A DNA stretch of 64,000 nt from Streptomyces cylindrosporus (GCF_022698165.1 NZ_JALDAY010000009.1:310001-374000), one strand, 5' to 3'; positions 39,208 through 48,462 are shown, counted from the first letter of the stretch. Translations and numbers: made by a program. The notes: generated from the letters alone by a model not told the origin.

Positions 39208-40878
39208 ATGGCTCCCCTGCAATACGACTTCGTCATCGTCGGCGGCGGTTCGGCCGGCAGCGCACTGGCGAACAGGCTCTCCGCGGATCCGGCGAACAGC
39301 GTGCTGGTCCTGGAGGCAGGCCGGTCCGACTACCCGTGGGACGTCTTCATCCACATGCCCGCGGCGCTGACGTATCCCATCGGCAGCCGCTTCTACGACT
39401 GGAAGTACGAGTCCGAGTCCGAGCCCCACATGGGCGGCCGGCGCGTCTACCACGCCCGCGGCAAGGTGCTGGGCGGCTCCAGCAGCATCAACGGCATGAT
39501 CTTCCAGCGGGGCAACCCCATGGACTACGAGCGCTGGGCCGCCGACCCCGGGATGGAGACCTGGGACTACGCGCACTGCCTCCCCTACTTCCGCCGCATG
39601 GAGAACTGTCTCGCCGCCGACCCCGACGACGAGTTCCGCGGCCACGACGGCCCCCTCGTCCTGGAGCGCGGCCCCGCCACGAACCCGCTCTTCGGTGCCT
39701 TCCTCAAGGCCACCGAGGAGGCCGGATACGCCCCGACGGACGACGTCAACGGCTACCGGCAGGAGGGCTTCGCCAAGTTCGACCGCAACGTCCACCGCGG
39801 CCGTCGCCTCTCGGCCTCGAAGGCGTACCTGAAGCCGGCGAGGAAGCGCCGCAACCTGACCGTGAAGACCCGCGCCCTGGTCACCCGCGTCCTCTTCGAG
39901 GGCAAGAAGGCCGTCGGCGTCGAGTACCAGCGCGGCAAGGGCGCCCCCCAGCAGGTCCGCGCCCAGGAGGTCATCCTGTGCGGCGGCGCAATCAACTCCC
40001 CGCAGCTGCTTCAGCTTTCGGGTGTCGGCAACGCAAAGGAACTGCGCGCCCTCGGCATCGACGTCGTGCACGATCTGCCGGGCGTCGGCGAGAACATGCA
40101 GGACCACCTGGAGGTGTACATCCAGTACGCCTGCAAGCAGCCCGTCTCCATGCAGCCGTACCTGGCGAAGTGGCGGGCGCCCTTCATCGGGCTGCAGTGG
40201 CTCTTCCGGAAGGGCCCGGCCGCCACGAACCACTTCGAGGCCGGCGGCTTCTGCCGCAGCAACGACGAGGTGGACTACCCCAACCTGATGTTCCACTTCC
40301 TGCCCATCGCGGTCCGCTACGACGGCTCCGTGCCGGCCGGCGGCCATGGCTACCAGGTGCACGTCGGACCCATGTACTCGGACGCCATCGGCTCGGTGAA
40401 GATCAGGAGCAAGGACCCGCGCGAGCACCCGGCGCTGCGCTTCAACTACCTCTCCACCGAGCAGGACCGCCGAGAGTGGGTCGAGGCGATCCGGGTCGCC
40501 CGCAAGCTCCTCAACCAGCCCGCGCTCGCCCCCTACAACGACGGGGAGATCTCGCCCGGGCCGTCCGTCGAGACCGACGAGGAGATCCTCGCCTGGGTCG
40601 CCAAGGACGGCGAGACCGCACTGCACCCCTCCTGCACCTGCAAGATGGGCACCGACGAGATGTCCGTCGTCGACCCCACCAGCATGCGTGTGCACGGCGT
40701 CGAGGGGCTGCGCGTGGTGGACGCGTCGGTGATGCCGTACGTCACCAACGGCAACATCTACGCCCCGGTGATGATGATCGCCGAGAAGGCCGCCGACCTG
40801 ATCCTCGGCAAGGAGCCCCTCGCGCCGTCGAAGGCCGCGTACTACCGCCACCGCGACGCCCAGAAGCAGGCCGGGTAG
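39208..40878 (+). CDS. betA: choline dehydrogenase (GMC oxidoreductase)
   Basis: A 556-residue GMC-family flavoprotein. The FAD motif FVIVGGGSAGSALANRLS opens the protein; GKVLGGSSSINGMIFQRGNPMDYERW is the GMC signature, LQLSGVGNAKELRALGI the second, and HPSCTCKMGTDEMSVVDP near the C-terminus is typical of BetA. It oxidises choline to betaine aldehyde, and possibly onward. ATG 39208 is chosen over an ATG-like start at 39124, which falls inside the operator motif. A MetF-like gene follows four bases later and betB is at 42874, so choline uptake, oxidation and demethylation are all encoded here. Confidence 0.9.
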   Translation: MAPLQYDFVIVGGGSAGSALANRLSADPANSVLVLEAGRSDYPWDVFIHMPAALTYPIGSRFYDWKYESESEPHMGGRRVYHARGKVLGGSSSINGMIFQRGNPMDYERWAADPGMETWDYAHCLPYFRRMENCLAADPDDEFRGHDGPLVLERGPATNPLFGAFLKATEEAGYAPTDDVNGYRQEGFAKFDRNVHRGRRLSASKAYLKPARKRRNLTVKTRALVTRVLFEGKKAVGVEYQRGKGAPQQVRAQEVILCGGAINSPQLLQLSGVGNAKELRALGIDVVHDLPGVGENMQDHLEVYIQYACKQPVSMQPYLAKWRAPFIGLQWLFRKGPAATNHFEAGGFCRSNDEVDYPNLMFHFLPIAVRYDGSVPAGGHGYQVHVGPMYSDAIGSVKIRSKDPREHPALRFNYLSTEQDRREWVEAIRVARKLLNQPALAPYNDGEISPGPSVETDEEILAWVAKDGETALHPSCTCKMGTDEMSVVDPTSMRVHGVEGLRVVDASVMPYVTNGNIYAPVMMIAEKAADLILGKEPLAPSKAAYYRHRDAQKQAG

Positions 40879-40881
40879 ACC

Positions 40882-41721
40882 TTGGCCGCCGCGACAGGGC
40901 TACGGGCGCTGCTGGAGAGCGTCCGCTACGAGGTGCTGCCGGCGAAAGCCACCGAGGACGGGGTCCTCGCCCGTGTCCCGCGCGACGTCGTCGTCACCGT
41001 GACCGCGTCACCGGTCAAGGGCCTGGAGCCCACGCTCCGCCTCACCGAGCGGCTGGCCGCGCACGGCTACCGTGTCGTCCCGCACGTGCCCGCGCGGCTG
41101 CTGCGGGACGAGGTGCACGTCAAGGAGGTCACCGCCCGGCTGCGCGAGGCGGGCGTGGACGACGTGTTCGTCCCGGCGGGTGACGCCGACCCGCCGGCCG
41201 GGGCCTACGACGGCGCCCTGCCGGTGCTGCGCACGCTCACCGAACTGGGCGGCCCCTTCGCGCACGTCGGCATCACCGGCTACCCGGAGAGCCATCCGCT
41301 CATCGACGACGACGTCACCGTCCAGGCCATGTGGGACAAGCGCGCGCATGCCACGTACATCGTGAGCAACCTCTGCTTCGACCCTCGGGTGCTGGGGGAG
41401 TGGATCGCGCGGATACGGCGCCGGGAGGTCACCCTGCCCGTGTACGTGGGTGTCGCCGGGCCCGTGCAGCGGACGAAGCTGCTGGCGATGGCCACGAAGA
41501 TCGGGGTGGGGGAGTCGACGCGGTTCCTGACGAAGCACGCGTCCTGGTTCCTGCGGTTCGCGGCGCCGGGCGGCTATGCGCCGCAGCGGCTGCTGGAGCG
41601 CGCGGGACCGGCGCTCACGGCGCCTGCGGCGGGCGTGGCCGGGCTGCACCTGTTCACCTTCAACCAGATCGCCGAGACGGAGCGCTGGCGCCGGGCGATG
41701 ATCGACCGGCTCGGCGGCTGA
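40882..41721 (+). CDS. MetF-like protein, paralogue 2
   Basis: A 279-residue relative of methylenetetrahydrofolate reductase, starting with TTG three bases after the betA stop. HVPARLL, HVGITGYPESHP and LPVYVGVAGPVQRTKLL mirror the MetF-like protein at 32912, but the VITQFGFD segment there reads YIVSNLCFD here, so the conserved TQ pair is lost. It may use another folate or flavin geometry, or act on a different C1 intermediate. Cotranscription with betA ties it to choline catabolism. Confidence 0.75.
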   Translation: MAAATGLRALLESVRYEVLPAKATEDGVLARVPRDVVVTVTASPVKGLEPTLRLTERLAAHGYRVVPHVPARLLRDEVHVKEVTARLREAGVDDVFVPAGDADPPAGAYDGALPVLRTLTELGGPFAHVGITGYPESHPLIDDDVTVQAMWDKRAHATYIVSNLCFDPRVLGEWIARIRRREVTLPVYVGVAGPVQRTKLLAMATKIGVGESTRFLTKHASWFLRFAAPGGYAPQRLLERAGPALTAPAAGVAGLHLFTFNQIAETERWRRAMIDRLGG

Positions 41722-41734
41722 CCGCCGTATACAG

Positions 41735-41769
41735 GGAGGGGCGGGCCGGGGATCCCGGTCCGCCCCTCC
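41735..41769. terminator. bidirectional terminator between metF-like 2 and purU
   Basis: A 16-base-pair G+C-rich stem with one G-T pair, closing a 3-base loop, lies between two convergent genes whose stops are 61 bases apart. It can serve both strands. Confidence 0.75.
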
Positions 41770-41781
41770 TGGGTGGGTCGC

Positions 41782-42654
41782 TCAGCGGAAGACCACCGTG
41801 CGGTTGCCGTCCACCATCACCCGGCTCTCGCTGTGCCACTTCACCGCGTGCGCCAGGACCTGCGCCTCGACGTCCCGGCCGACCGTGACCAGTTCGCCGG
41901 GGTCGAGGGAGTGGTCGACTCGGACCACGTCCTGCTCGATGATCTGGCCCTCGTCGAGGTCGGAGGTGACGTAGTGCGCCGTCGCGCCGACGAGCTTCAC
42001 GCCTCGGTCGTAGGCCTGGTCGTAGGGCTTCGCGCCCTTGAAGCTGGGGAGGAAGGAGTGGTGGATGTTGATCGCGCGGCCCTCCAGCTGCTTGCACAGG
42101 TCGTCGGAGAGGATCTGCATGTAGCGGGCGAGGACCACGAGGTCGACGTCCAGCTCGCGCACCAGCTCCAGCAGGCGCGCCTCCGCCTCGGCCTTGGTGT
42201 ACTTGGTGACCGGGACGTGGTGGAAGGGGATGCCGTACGTCTCGGCCAGCCCCTCGAAGTCCCGGTGGTTGGAGACGATCGCGGGGATCTCGATGTTCAG
42301 GGAGCCCGTACGCTGCCGGAACAGCAGGTCGTTCAGGCAATGGCCGAACCGGGACACCATGATCAGCGTCCGGGTCGGCGTCGAGGCGTCCCGGAGGGTC
42401 CAGGTGATGTGGTGGGCCTCGGCGACGGGGCCGAACCGGTAACGCAGATTTTCCAGATTCGCGTTTGGATCGGAAACGTCGAAGTGGACCCTCATGAAGA
42501 AACGTCCCTGGAGACGATCATCGAATTGCTGGCTCTCCAGGATGTTGCCGGAGTTGCGGACCAGGAAGCCGCTCACGGCGTGGACCAGTCCCGCGCTGTC
42601 GGGACAGGAGAGAGTGAGGACGAACTCACGGCCGGGCTGAGGTCGAGGGGACAT
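41782..42654 (-). CDS. purU: formyltetrahydrofolate deformylase, paralogue 2
   Basis: A 290-residue PurU with an ACT-type N-terminal domain (FVLTLSCPDSAGLVHAVSGFLV) and the formyltransferase-fold domain (INIHHSFLPSFKGAKPY, AHYVTSDLDEGQIIEQDVVR). It releases formate and THF from 10-formyl-THF. ATG 42654 is preferred over an in-frame start at 42684, which overlaps an inverted repeat. In Arthrobacter, purU is part of the sarcosine oxidase operon; here it is divergent from betB and supports the folate cycle of dimethylglycine and sarcosine oxidation. It is clearly different in sequence from the copy at 33781. Confidence 0.9.
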   Translation of the reverse strand: MSPRPQPGREFVLTLSCPDSAGLVHAVSGFLVRNSGNILESQQFDDRLQGRFFMRVHFDVSDPNANLENLRYRFGPVAEAHHITWTLRDASTPTRTLIMVSRFGHCLNDLLFRQRTGSLNIEIPAIVSNHRDFEGLAETYGIPFHHVPVTKYTKAEAEARLLELVRELDVDLVVLARYMQILSDDLCKQLEGRAINIHHSFLPSFKGAKPYDQAYDRGVKLVGATAHYVTSDLDEGQIIEQDVVRVDHSLDPGELVTVGRDVEAQVLAHAVKWHSESRVMVDGNRTVVFR

Positions 42655-42670
42655 ATGCGGCCTCCGTCGG

Positions 42671-42702
42671 TGCGTATTGCACAACTGGGTGAGCGATACG
42701 CA
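42671..42702. promoter_or_regulatory. inverted repeat in the purU promoter
   Basis: Arms TGCGTATTGC (42671-42680) and GCGATACGCA (42693-42702) differ at one position and enclose 12 bases, 17 bases before purU. The GTGCGTAT core also occurs in the betA promoter. Confidence 0.5.
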
Positions 42703-42832
42703 ACATGGTCGGCTCGGGGCGCGCCCCGGGTCAAGGGTGGGCGGGCAACTGCCCGCATGGCGAAATCGTCATCCGCCAACCCCTTGACGATTGTCCGGTC
42801 ATTCGCCAGGGTGTTCCACCACAAGCAATTGG

Positions 42833-42847
42833 ATGCATGATGCGCAA
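42833..42847. promoter_or_regulatory. degenerate TTGCG-N6-GCAA motif before betB
   Basis: On the minus strand this reads TTGCGCATCATGCAT, eight of nine conserved positions. It ends 27 bases before the betB GTG; a possible -35 TTGACG lies at 42784. Confidence 0.4.
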
Positions 42848-42873
42848 CGCTTTTCGGCTGAAGGGCTTGGCTC

Positions 42874-44343
42874 GTGGCAGACCTGTACGTTGACGGTGAA
42901 TGGCGGGAACCGGTGGCCGGAGGCCGCCGCGAGATCCGATGTCCGGCCGACGGCTCGCTCAGCGCGACCGTGGCGGAAGGGACCCGTCCCGACACCGAGG
43001 CGGCCGTCGCCGCCGCCCGCCGCGCCTTCGACGAGGGCCCCTGGCCGCGCACCCCCGAGCGCGAGCGCGGCGCCCTGCTGCTGCGCACCGCCGACCTGAT
43101 CGAGCGCGACGCGAAGGAGTTCGCCCGCGCCGAGTCGCTGGACACCGGCAAGCGGCTGGTGGAGAGCGAGTACGACATCGCCGACGTCGTCTCCTGCTTC
43201 CGCTACTACGGCGGCATCGCCGGCACCGACGCGGGCCGCGTGATCGACACCGGCCGCGACGACGCGGTGAGCCGGGTGGTGTACGAGCCGGTCGGCGTGT
43301 GCGGACTCATCACCCCGTGGAACTACCCGCTGCTTCAGGCCAGTTGGAAGGTCGCCCCGGCGCTCGCCGCGGGCAACACGATCGTCCTCAAGCCCAGTGA
43401 ACTCACCCCCTCCACCTCCGTCCTGCTGATGCGGGCGCTGGAGGAGGCCGGGCTGCCGGCGGGCGCCGCCAACCTCGTCCTGGGCACCGGCCCCGAGGTG
43501 GGCGCCCCGCTCTCCGAGCACCCGGACGTCGACATGGTGTCCTTCACCGGCGGCCTGGAGACCGGCAAGCGCATCATGGCCACCGCGGCGGCGACCGTGA
43601 AGAAGGTCGCGCTGGAGCTCGGCGGCAAGAACCCGAACGTCGTCTTCGCCGACGCCGACTTCGAGACCGCCGTCGACTTCGCCCTCACCGCCGTCTTCCT
43701 GCACTCCGGGCAGGTCTGCTCGGCCGGCGCCCGGCTGATCGTCGAGGACTCCCTGCACGACCGGTTCGTCGACGAGGTCGTCCGCCGCGCACGCCGGATC
43801 CGTCTCGGCGGGCCCTTCGACCCCGAGGCCGAGACCGGCGCGCTGATCTCCGCCCAGCACCTCGCCAAGGTCGAGGCGTACGTCGCGGCCGGCCTCGCGG
43901 AGGGCGCCGTGCTGCGCTGCGGCGGCGCCCGGCCCGACGACCCGGCGCTCGCGAACGGCCACTACTACCCGCCGACCGTCCTCGACGAGTGCACGCAGGA
44001 CATGCGCGTGGTGCACGAGGAGTCCTTCGGGCCCGTGCTGACCGTCGAGCGCTTCACCGACGAGGACGACGCCGTACGCATCGCGAACGACACCGAGTAC
44101 GGACTCGCCGGGGCCGTCTGGACCCAGGACGCCGGGAAGGCCCAGCGGGTCGCCCGGCGGCTGCGCCACGGCACGGTGTGGATCAACGACTACCACCCCT
44201 ATGTACCGCAAGCCGAATGGGGTGGCTTCGGGCACTCGGGCACGGGCCGGGAGCTGGGACCGACCGGCCTGAACGAGTACCGAGAGCCCAAACACGTCTG
44301 GCAGAACATCCAACCCCGGCCGCAGCGCTGGTTCAGCGGCTGA
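42874..44343 (+). CDS. betB: betaine aldehyde dehydrogenase
   Basis: A 489-residue NAD-dependent aldehyde dehydrogenase. VTPWNYPLLQASWKVAPALAAGNT-type cofactor region appears as ITPWNYPLLQASWK, the catalytic glutamate is in KKVALELGGKNPNVV, and the catalytic cysteine is in HSGQVCSAGARL (near residue 285). It oxidises betaine aldehyde to glycine betaine. The GTG start at 42874 gives MADLYVDGEWREP, a usual N-terminus for this group. The importer genes follow after 20 bases in the same orientation, forming an uptake-oxidation operon. Confidence 0.85.
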   Translation: MADLYVDGEWREPVAGGRREIRCPADGSLSATVAEGTRPDTEAAVAAARRAFDEGPWPRTPERERGALLLRTADLIERDAKEFARAESLDTGKRLVESEYDIADVVSCFRYYGGIAGTDAGRVIDTGRDDAVSRVVYEPVGVCGLITPWNYPLLQASWKVAPALAAGNTIVLKPSELTPSTSVLLMRALEEAGLPAGAANLVLGTGPEVGAPLSEHPDVDMVSFTGGLETGKRIMATAAATVKKVALELGGKNPNVVFADADFETAVDFALTAVFLHSGQVCSAGARLIVEDSLHDRFVDEVVRRARRIRLGGPFDPEAETGALISAQHLAKVEAYVAAGLAEGAVLRCGGARPDDPALANGHYYPPTVLDECTQDMRVVHEESFGPVLTVERFTDEDDAVRIANDTEYGLAGAVWTQDAGKAQRVARRLRHGTVWINDYHPYVPQAEWGGFGHSGTGRELGPTGLNEYREPKHVWQNIQPRPQRWFSG

Positions 44344-44363
44344 ACGCCGAAAAGAGGTCGATC

Positions 44364-45452
44364 GTGACCCCCACACAGACCGAGGTGCCGCAGCGGCGCG
44401 GCACGCCCCAGGACTCGGACGGCACTCCGGTCATATCCGTGCGCAATCTGTGGAAGGTGTTCGGGCCGAAGGCCGACCGGGTGCCGCAATCGGAGGAACT
44501 GTGCGGCCTCTCCCGCCGGGAGCTCATGGACCGCACCGGATGCACCGCCGCCGTGCGCGACGTCAGCTTCGAGGTCGCGCCCGGTGAGGTCTTCGTCGTC
44601 ATGGGCCTGTCCGGCTCCGGCAAGTCCACCCTGGTGCGATGTCTGACCCGGCTGATCGAACCGACCTCCGGCGAGGTCGTCTTCGAGGGCCAGGACATCC
44701 GCCAGTGCGACGACAAGCACCTGCGCGAGCTGCGCCGCAGCAAGTTCTCCATGGTCTTCCAGCACTTCGGGCTGCTGCCGCACCGCCGGGTCGTGGACAA
44801 CGTGGGCTTCGGCCTGGAGATCCGCGGGATGGGCAAGGCGGAGCGCACCAAACGGGCCCTGGAGGTCGTCGAGTTGGTGGGCCTGTCCGGCTACGAGAAC
44901 TCCTACCCCGACCAGCTCTCCGGCGGCATGCAGCAACGCGTGGGCCTGGCAAGGGCGTTGGCGGGCGACCCGGACGTCCTCTTCTTCGACGAGCCGTTCT
45001 CCGCGCTCGACCCGCTGATCCGGCGTGACATGCAGAACGAGGTCATCCGGCTGCACCACGAGGTCGGCAAGACCATGGTGTTCATCACCCACGATCTCTC
45101 CGAGGCGCTCAAGCTGGGCGACCGCATCCTCATCATGCGCGACGGCAAGATGGTCCAGTGCGGCACCGGCGATGAACTGGTCGGCGCCCCCGCCGACGAC
45201 TACGTACGCGAGTTCGTGAAGGACGTGCCGCGCGGCGACGTCCTCACCCTGCGCTGGATCATGCGCGCGCCGGAGGACGGCGACGACCTGGAGGGCCCCG
45301 AGCTGGGCCCGGACGTGGTGGTGAAGGAGGCCACCCGCGTCGTCCTGGCGGCGGACAAGCCGGTCAAGGTCGTCGAGAACGGCAAGCTGCTCGGCATCGT
45401 CGGCGACGAGGAGATCCTCGCCGTGGTCGCCGGGCAGGAAGGCGCCGTGTGA
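44364..45452 (+). CDS. proV: quaternary-amine ABC importer ATPase, ProV/OpuAA-like
   Basis: A 362-residue ATPase with Walker A MGLSGSGKST, signature LSGGMQQRVGLARAL, Walker B DVLFFDEPFSALD and H-loop ITHDLSEAL. The insert before Walker A (LWKVFGPKADRVPQSEELC) is characteristic of glycine betaine/proline importers. The C-terminal 80 or so residues form a shortened CBS-like regulatory tail (VVLAADKPVKVVENGKLLGIVGDEEILAVVA). GTG 44364 lies behind AAAGAGG. It is coupled to the permease by a one-base stop/start overlap. Confidence 0.85.
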   Translation: MTPTQTEVPQRRGTPQDSDGTPVISVRNLWKVFGPKADRVPQSEELCGLSRRELMDRTGCTAAVRDVSFEVAPGEVFVVMGLSGSGKSTLVRCLTRLIEPTSGEVVFEGQDIRQCDDKHLRELRRSKFSMVFQHFGLLPHRRVVDNVGFGLEIRGMGKAERTKRALEVVELVGLSGYENSYPDQLSGGMQQRVGLARALAGDPDVLFFDEPFSALDPLIRRDMQNEVIRLHHEVGKTMVFITHDLSEALKLGDRILIMRDGKMVQCGTGDELVGAPADDYVREFVKDVPRGDVLTLRWIMRAPEDGDDLEGPELGPDVVVKEATRVVLAADKPVKVVENGKLLGIVGDEEILAVVAGQEGAV

Positions 45453-47452
45453 TGACCGTCGCCATAGAGAAACCCGAGCAGACGGAGGCCGCGCAACCGG
45501 CGCCGCCCGTCAAGAGCGAGCGCAAGGTCAGCCGCTGGATGGTGGTCGGCGCGATCCTCGTCGTCTGGCTGGTGCTGTTCGCCGTACTGCGGGGCAGGCA
45601 GACGCTGTCCCTGGCGGCCGCCGACCTCACCGATCTGCACCGCTGGATCAACGACTTCAACGACTCCATCGGCGCCAACCGCAACTCCAACCCGCTCTTC
45701 CTGTACTTCTTCAACGAGATCCGGCTGGTCATCGACAACCTGGTGACCTTCATCCAGCACCTGATCTCCCAGCCGTCAGGGACCCGCCCGGTCCCGCAGA
45801 TCGGCTGGCTCGGCGTCGTCGGCCTGGCCGGCTACGTGTCCTGGGCCGTGGGCAACTGGCGGGTCGCCCTGCTGGCCGTCGCCGGCTTCACCTTCTTCGG
45901 GCTCCAGGGGCTGTGGCAGGAGTCCATGGACACCCTCGCCCTCACCCTCTCCGCGGTGTTCGTGGCGCTGCTGTTCGCGATCCCGCTCGGCGTGTGGGCC
46001 GGACTCTCGGACCGGTTCAACCGGATCATGACGCCGTTCCTGGACTTCATGCAGACGATGCCCACCTTCGTCTACCTGGCGCCGCTCACCCTGTTCTTCC
46101 TCATCGGCGGCGCCTCCGCGACCATCGCCACCGTGATCTACGCGGCCCCGCCGACGATCCGCATCACCGCGCACGCCATCCGCAACGTCTCGAAGACCAC
46201 GGTCGAGGCGGCCGACTCCCTCGGCGCCACCCGCCGCCAGTCGCTGCTGAAGGTCCTGCTGCCGATGTCCAAGCGGACCGTGGTGATGGGCGTCAACCAG
46301 ACCATCATGGCCGCCCTCGCCATGGTCACCATCGCCGCCCTGATCAACGCACCCGGCCTCGGCGCCAACGTCATCCAGGCACTCCAGTCCCTCGACGTCG
46401 GCACCGCCTTCAACGCGGGCCTCGCCATCGTCGTCATGGCGATCGTCCTGGACCGCGTCACCACCGCGGCCGCCGCACGCGAGGAGAACGCCCGCAGGTC
46501 CACGCACGACTTCACGAAGTGGCGCCGCCCCCTGCTGGGCGCCGGCGCCGCGGTCACCGCCGTCCTGATCTACCTCTCGCACACCTACCTGTGGGCGGCC
46601 GACTTCCCCGGCGACGGCACCGTCGGCAGCCACATCGCGAGCGCCGCCGACACCGCGACCAACTGGGCGCAGGACCACCTGTCGGGCCTGACCAACACCA
46701 TCCGCGACGTCATCACCAACGGCCTGCTCAACCCGTTCCAGACCCTGCTCACCGACTCCCCCTGGTGGCTCGTCGGCGCGGTGCTGGTCGCGCTGGCGGT
46801 GGTGCTGGGCGGCTGGAAGTCCGGGGTCACCACGGCCGTGTGCGTGGGCCTGCTGGTCGCCACCGGCGTGTGGTCGGACGCGATGACCACGCTGGCCTCC
46901 ACGCTCGTCGCCACCGTGCTGGTGATGATCCTCGGCATCGTGTTCGGCGTGTGGATGGGCCGCAGCATGCTCGTGGACCGGACGATCCGGCCGACCCTGG
47001 ACGCGGCCCAGGTCATGCCGCCGTTCGTCTATCTCGTGCCGTTCCTCGCGCTGTTCGGCGCCACCCGCTTCACGGCCATCGTCGCCGCGATCGTCTACGG
47101 GGCGCCCGTTGCCATGAAGATCATCGCCGACGGGATCCGGGCCGTGCCCGAGACCACCGTGGAAGCGGCCACCTCGGCCGGGTGCAACACCTGGCAGATC
47201 ATCACCAAGGTCCAACTGCCGATGTCACGCAGTGCCCTGACACTCGCCACCAACCAGGGCCTGATCTACGTGCTGTCGATGGTTGTTGTGGGCGGCCTGG
47301 TAGGAGCAGGCGCTCTCGGCTACGACGTCGTGGCCGGATTCTCGCAGGGCGAGCTGTACGGCAAGGGGCTGGCGGCAGGACTCGCCATCGTACTGCTCGG
47401 AGTCATGTTCGACCGGATCACTCAGGCAGCGGCGCGACGCGCGAGCGCTTAA
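45452..47452 (+). CDS. proW: quaternary-amine ABC importer permease, tandem-duplicated
   Basis: A 666-residue permease carrying two membrane domains in one chain. The first (about residues 130-345) has GATRRQSLLKVLLPMSKRTVVMGVNQTIMAALAMVTIAALI; the second (about 450-650) repeats it as AGCNTWQIITKVQLPMSRSALTLATNQGLIYVLSMVVVGGL (quoted by their shared KV-LPMS and NQ-I/L cores). Usual ProW/OpuAB permeases carry one domain and act as dimers, so this fused form supplies a pseudo-dimer. ATG 45452 overlaps the ATPase stop by one base, with an alternative GTG three bases earlier. Confidence 0.85.
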   Translation: MTVAIEKPEQTEAAQPAPPVKSERKVSRWMVVGAILVVWLVLFAVLRGRQTLSLAAADLTDLHRWINDFNDSIGANRNSNPLFLYFFNEIRLVIDNLVTFIQHLISQPSGTRPVPQIGWLGVVGLAGYVSWAVGNWRVALLAVAGFTFFGLQGLWQESMDTLALTLSAVFVALLFAIPLGVWAGLSDRFNRIMTPFLDFMQTMPTFVYLAPLTLFFLIGGASATIATVIYAAPPTIRITAHAIRNVSKTTVEAADSLGATRRQSLLKVLLPMSKRTVVMGVNQTIMAALAMVTIAALINAPGLGANVIQALQSLDVGTAFNAGLAIVVMAIVLDRVTTAAAAREENARRSTHDFTKWRRPLLGAGAAVTAVLIYLSHTYLWAADFPGDGTVGSHIASAADTATNWAQDHLSGLTNTIRDVITNGLLNPFQTLLTDSPWWLVGAVLVALAVVLGGWKSGVTTAVCVGLLVATGVWSDAMTTLASTLVATVLVMILGIVFGVWMGRSMLVDRTIRPTLDAAQVMPPFVYLVPFLALFGATRFTAIVAAIVYGAPVAMKIIADGIRAVPETTVEAATSAGCNTWQIITKVQLPMSRSALTLATNQGLIYVLSMVVVGGLVGAGALGYDVVAGFSQGELYGKGLAAGLAIVLLGVMFDRITQAAARRASA

Positions 47453-47465
47453 GGAGCACGACACC

Positions 47466-48437
47466 ATGGCAAGACACTGGCGAGCCGGCGCGGCCGGCCT
47501 GGCCGTCCTCGGCCTCACCCTCACCGCGTGCGGTGGTGCGAAGGTCGGCGACACCTCCTCGGGTTCGGGCAGCTCGGGCGGCAGCTCCGGCAAGTGCGGC
47601 ACCTTCAACCTCGCGGTCAACCCCTGGGTGGGCTACGAGGCCGACGCGGCGGTCGTCGCGTACGTCGCGGAACACAGCCTCGGCTGCAAGGTGAACAAGA
47701 AGAACCTGAAGGAAGAGATCGCCTGGCAGGGCTTCGGCACCGGCGAGGTCGACGCGATCCTGGAGAACTGGGGCCACGCCGACCTGGTGAAGAAGTACAT
47801 CACCGAGCAGAAGACCGCCGTGGACGCCGGCCAGACCGGCAACAAGGGAATCATCGGCTGGTACGTGCCGCCGTGGCTGGCCAAGGCGCACCCCGACATC
47901 CTCGACTACAAGAACCTCAACAAGTACGCCGCCAACTTCAAGACCTCCGAGTCCGGCGGCAAGGGTCAGCTCCTGGACGGCGACCCGTCGTACGTCACCA
48001 ACGACGCGGCCCTGGTGAAGAACCTCAAGCTGGACTTCAAGGTGGTGTACGCGGGCAGCGAGACCGCGCTCATCCAGTCCTTCCGGGACGCCGAGAAGAA
48101 CAAGAAGTGGGTCATCGGCTACTTCTACGAGCCCCAGTGGTTCCTGTCCGAGGTGCCGCTGAAGAAGGTCAGCCTGCCGGCCTACAAGGACGGCTGTGAC
48201 GCGGACGCGGCGAAGGTCGCCTGCGACTACCCCGTCTACAACCTCAACAAGATCGTCAGCGCGAAGTTCGCCAAGTCGGGCAGCCCCGCCTACAACCTGG
48301 TGAAGAACTTCAACTGGACGAACGACGACCAGAACGAGGTCGCCAAGTACATCGCCCAGGACAAGATGTCGGACGACGCGGCGGCCAAGAAGTGGGTCGA
48401 CGCGAACAAGGACAAGGTGGACGCCTGGCTCAAGTAG
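47466..48437 (+). CDS. glycine betaine/choline-binding lipoprotein, OpuAC-like
   Basis: A 323-residue lipoprotein with a lipobox around Cys22 (GLAVLGLTLTAC), a Gly/Ser-rich spacer and an OpuAC/ProX-type binding domain (NLAVNPWVGYEADAAVVAYV, GTGEVDAILENWGHADLV, IIGWYVPPWLA). Several tryptophans (WVGYEAD, WGHAD, GWYVPPW) are where quaternary ammonium groups are caged in this family. It is last in the importer operon, ahead of a perfect 20-bp hairpin. Choline, betaine or both could be the ligand. Confidence 0.85.
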   Translation: MARHWRAGAAGLAVLGLTLTACGGAKVGDTSSGSGSSGGSSGKCGTFNLAVNPWVGYEADAAVVAYVAEHSLGCKVNKKNLKEEIAWQGFGTGEVDAILENWGHADLVKKYITEQKTAVDAGQTGNKGIIGWYVPPWLAKAHPDILDYKNLNKYAANFKTSESGGKGQLLDGDPSYVTNDAALVKNLKLDFKVVYAGSETALIQSFRDAEKNKKWVIGYFYEPQWFLSEVPLKKVSLPAYKDGCDADAAKVACDYPVYNLNKIVSAKFAKSGSPAYNLVKNFNWTNDDQNEVAKYIAQDKMSDDAAAKKWVDANKDKVDAWLK

Positions 48438-48462
48438 CCGAGTCGGGCAGGCCGGTCGAACA

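Noticed and set aside
37663..40851. A 1062-codon open frame on the minus strand across ligM-like 3 and betA
   Set aside because: It is an antisense shadow of strongly conserved genes; its translation is low-complexity Val/Gly/Asp/His-rich, typical of the reverse frame of high-G+C coding sequence.
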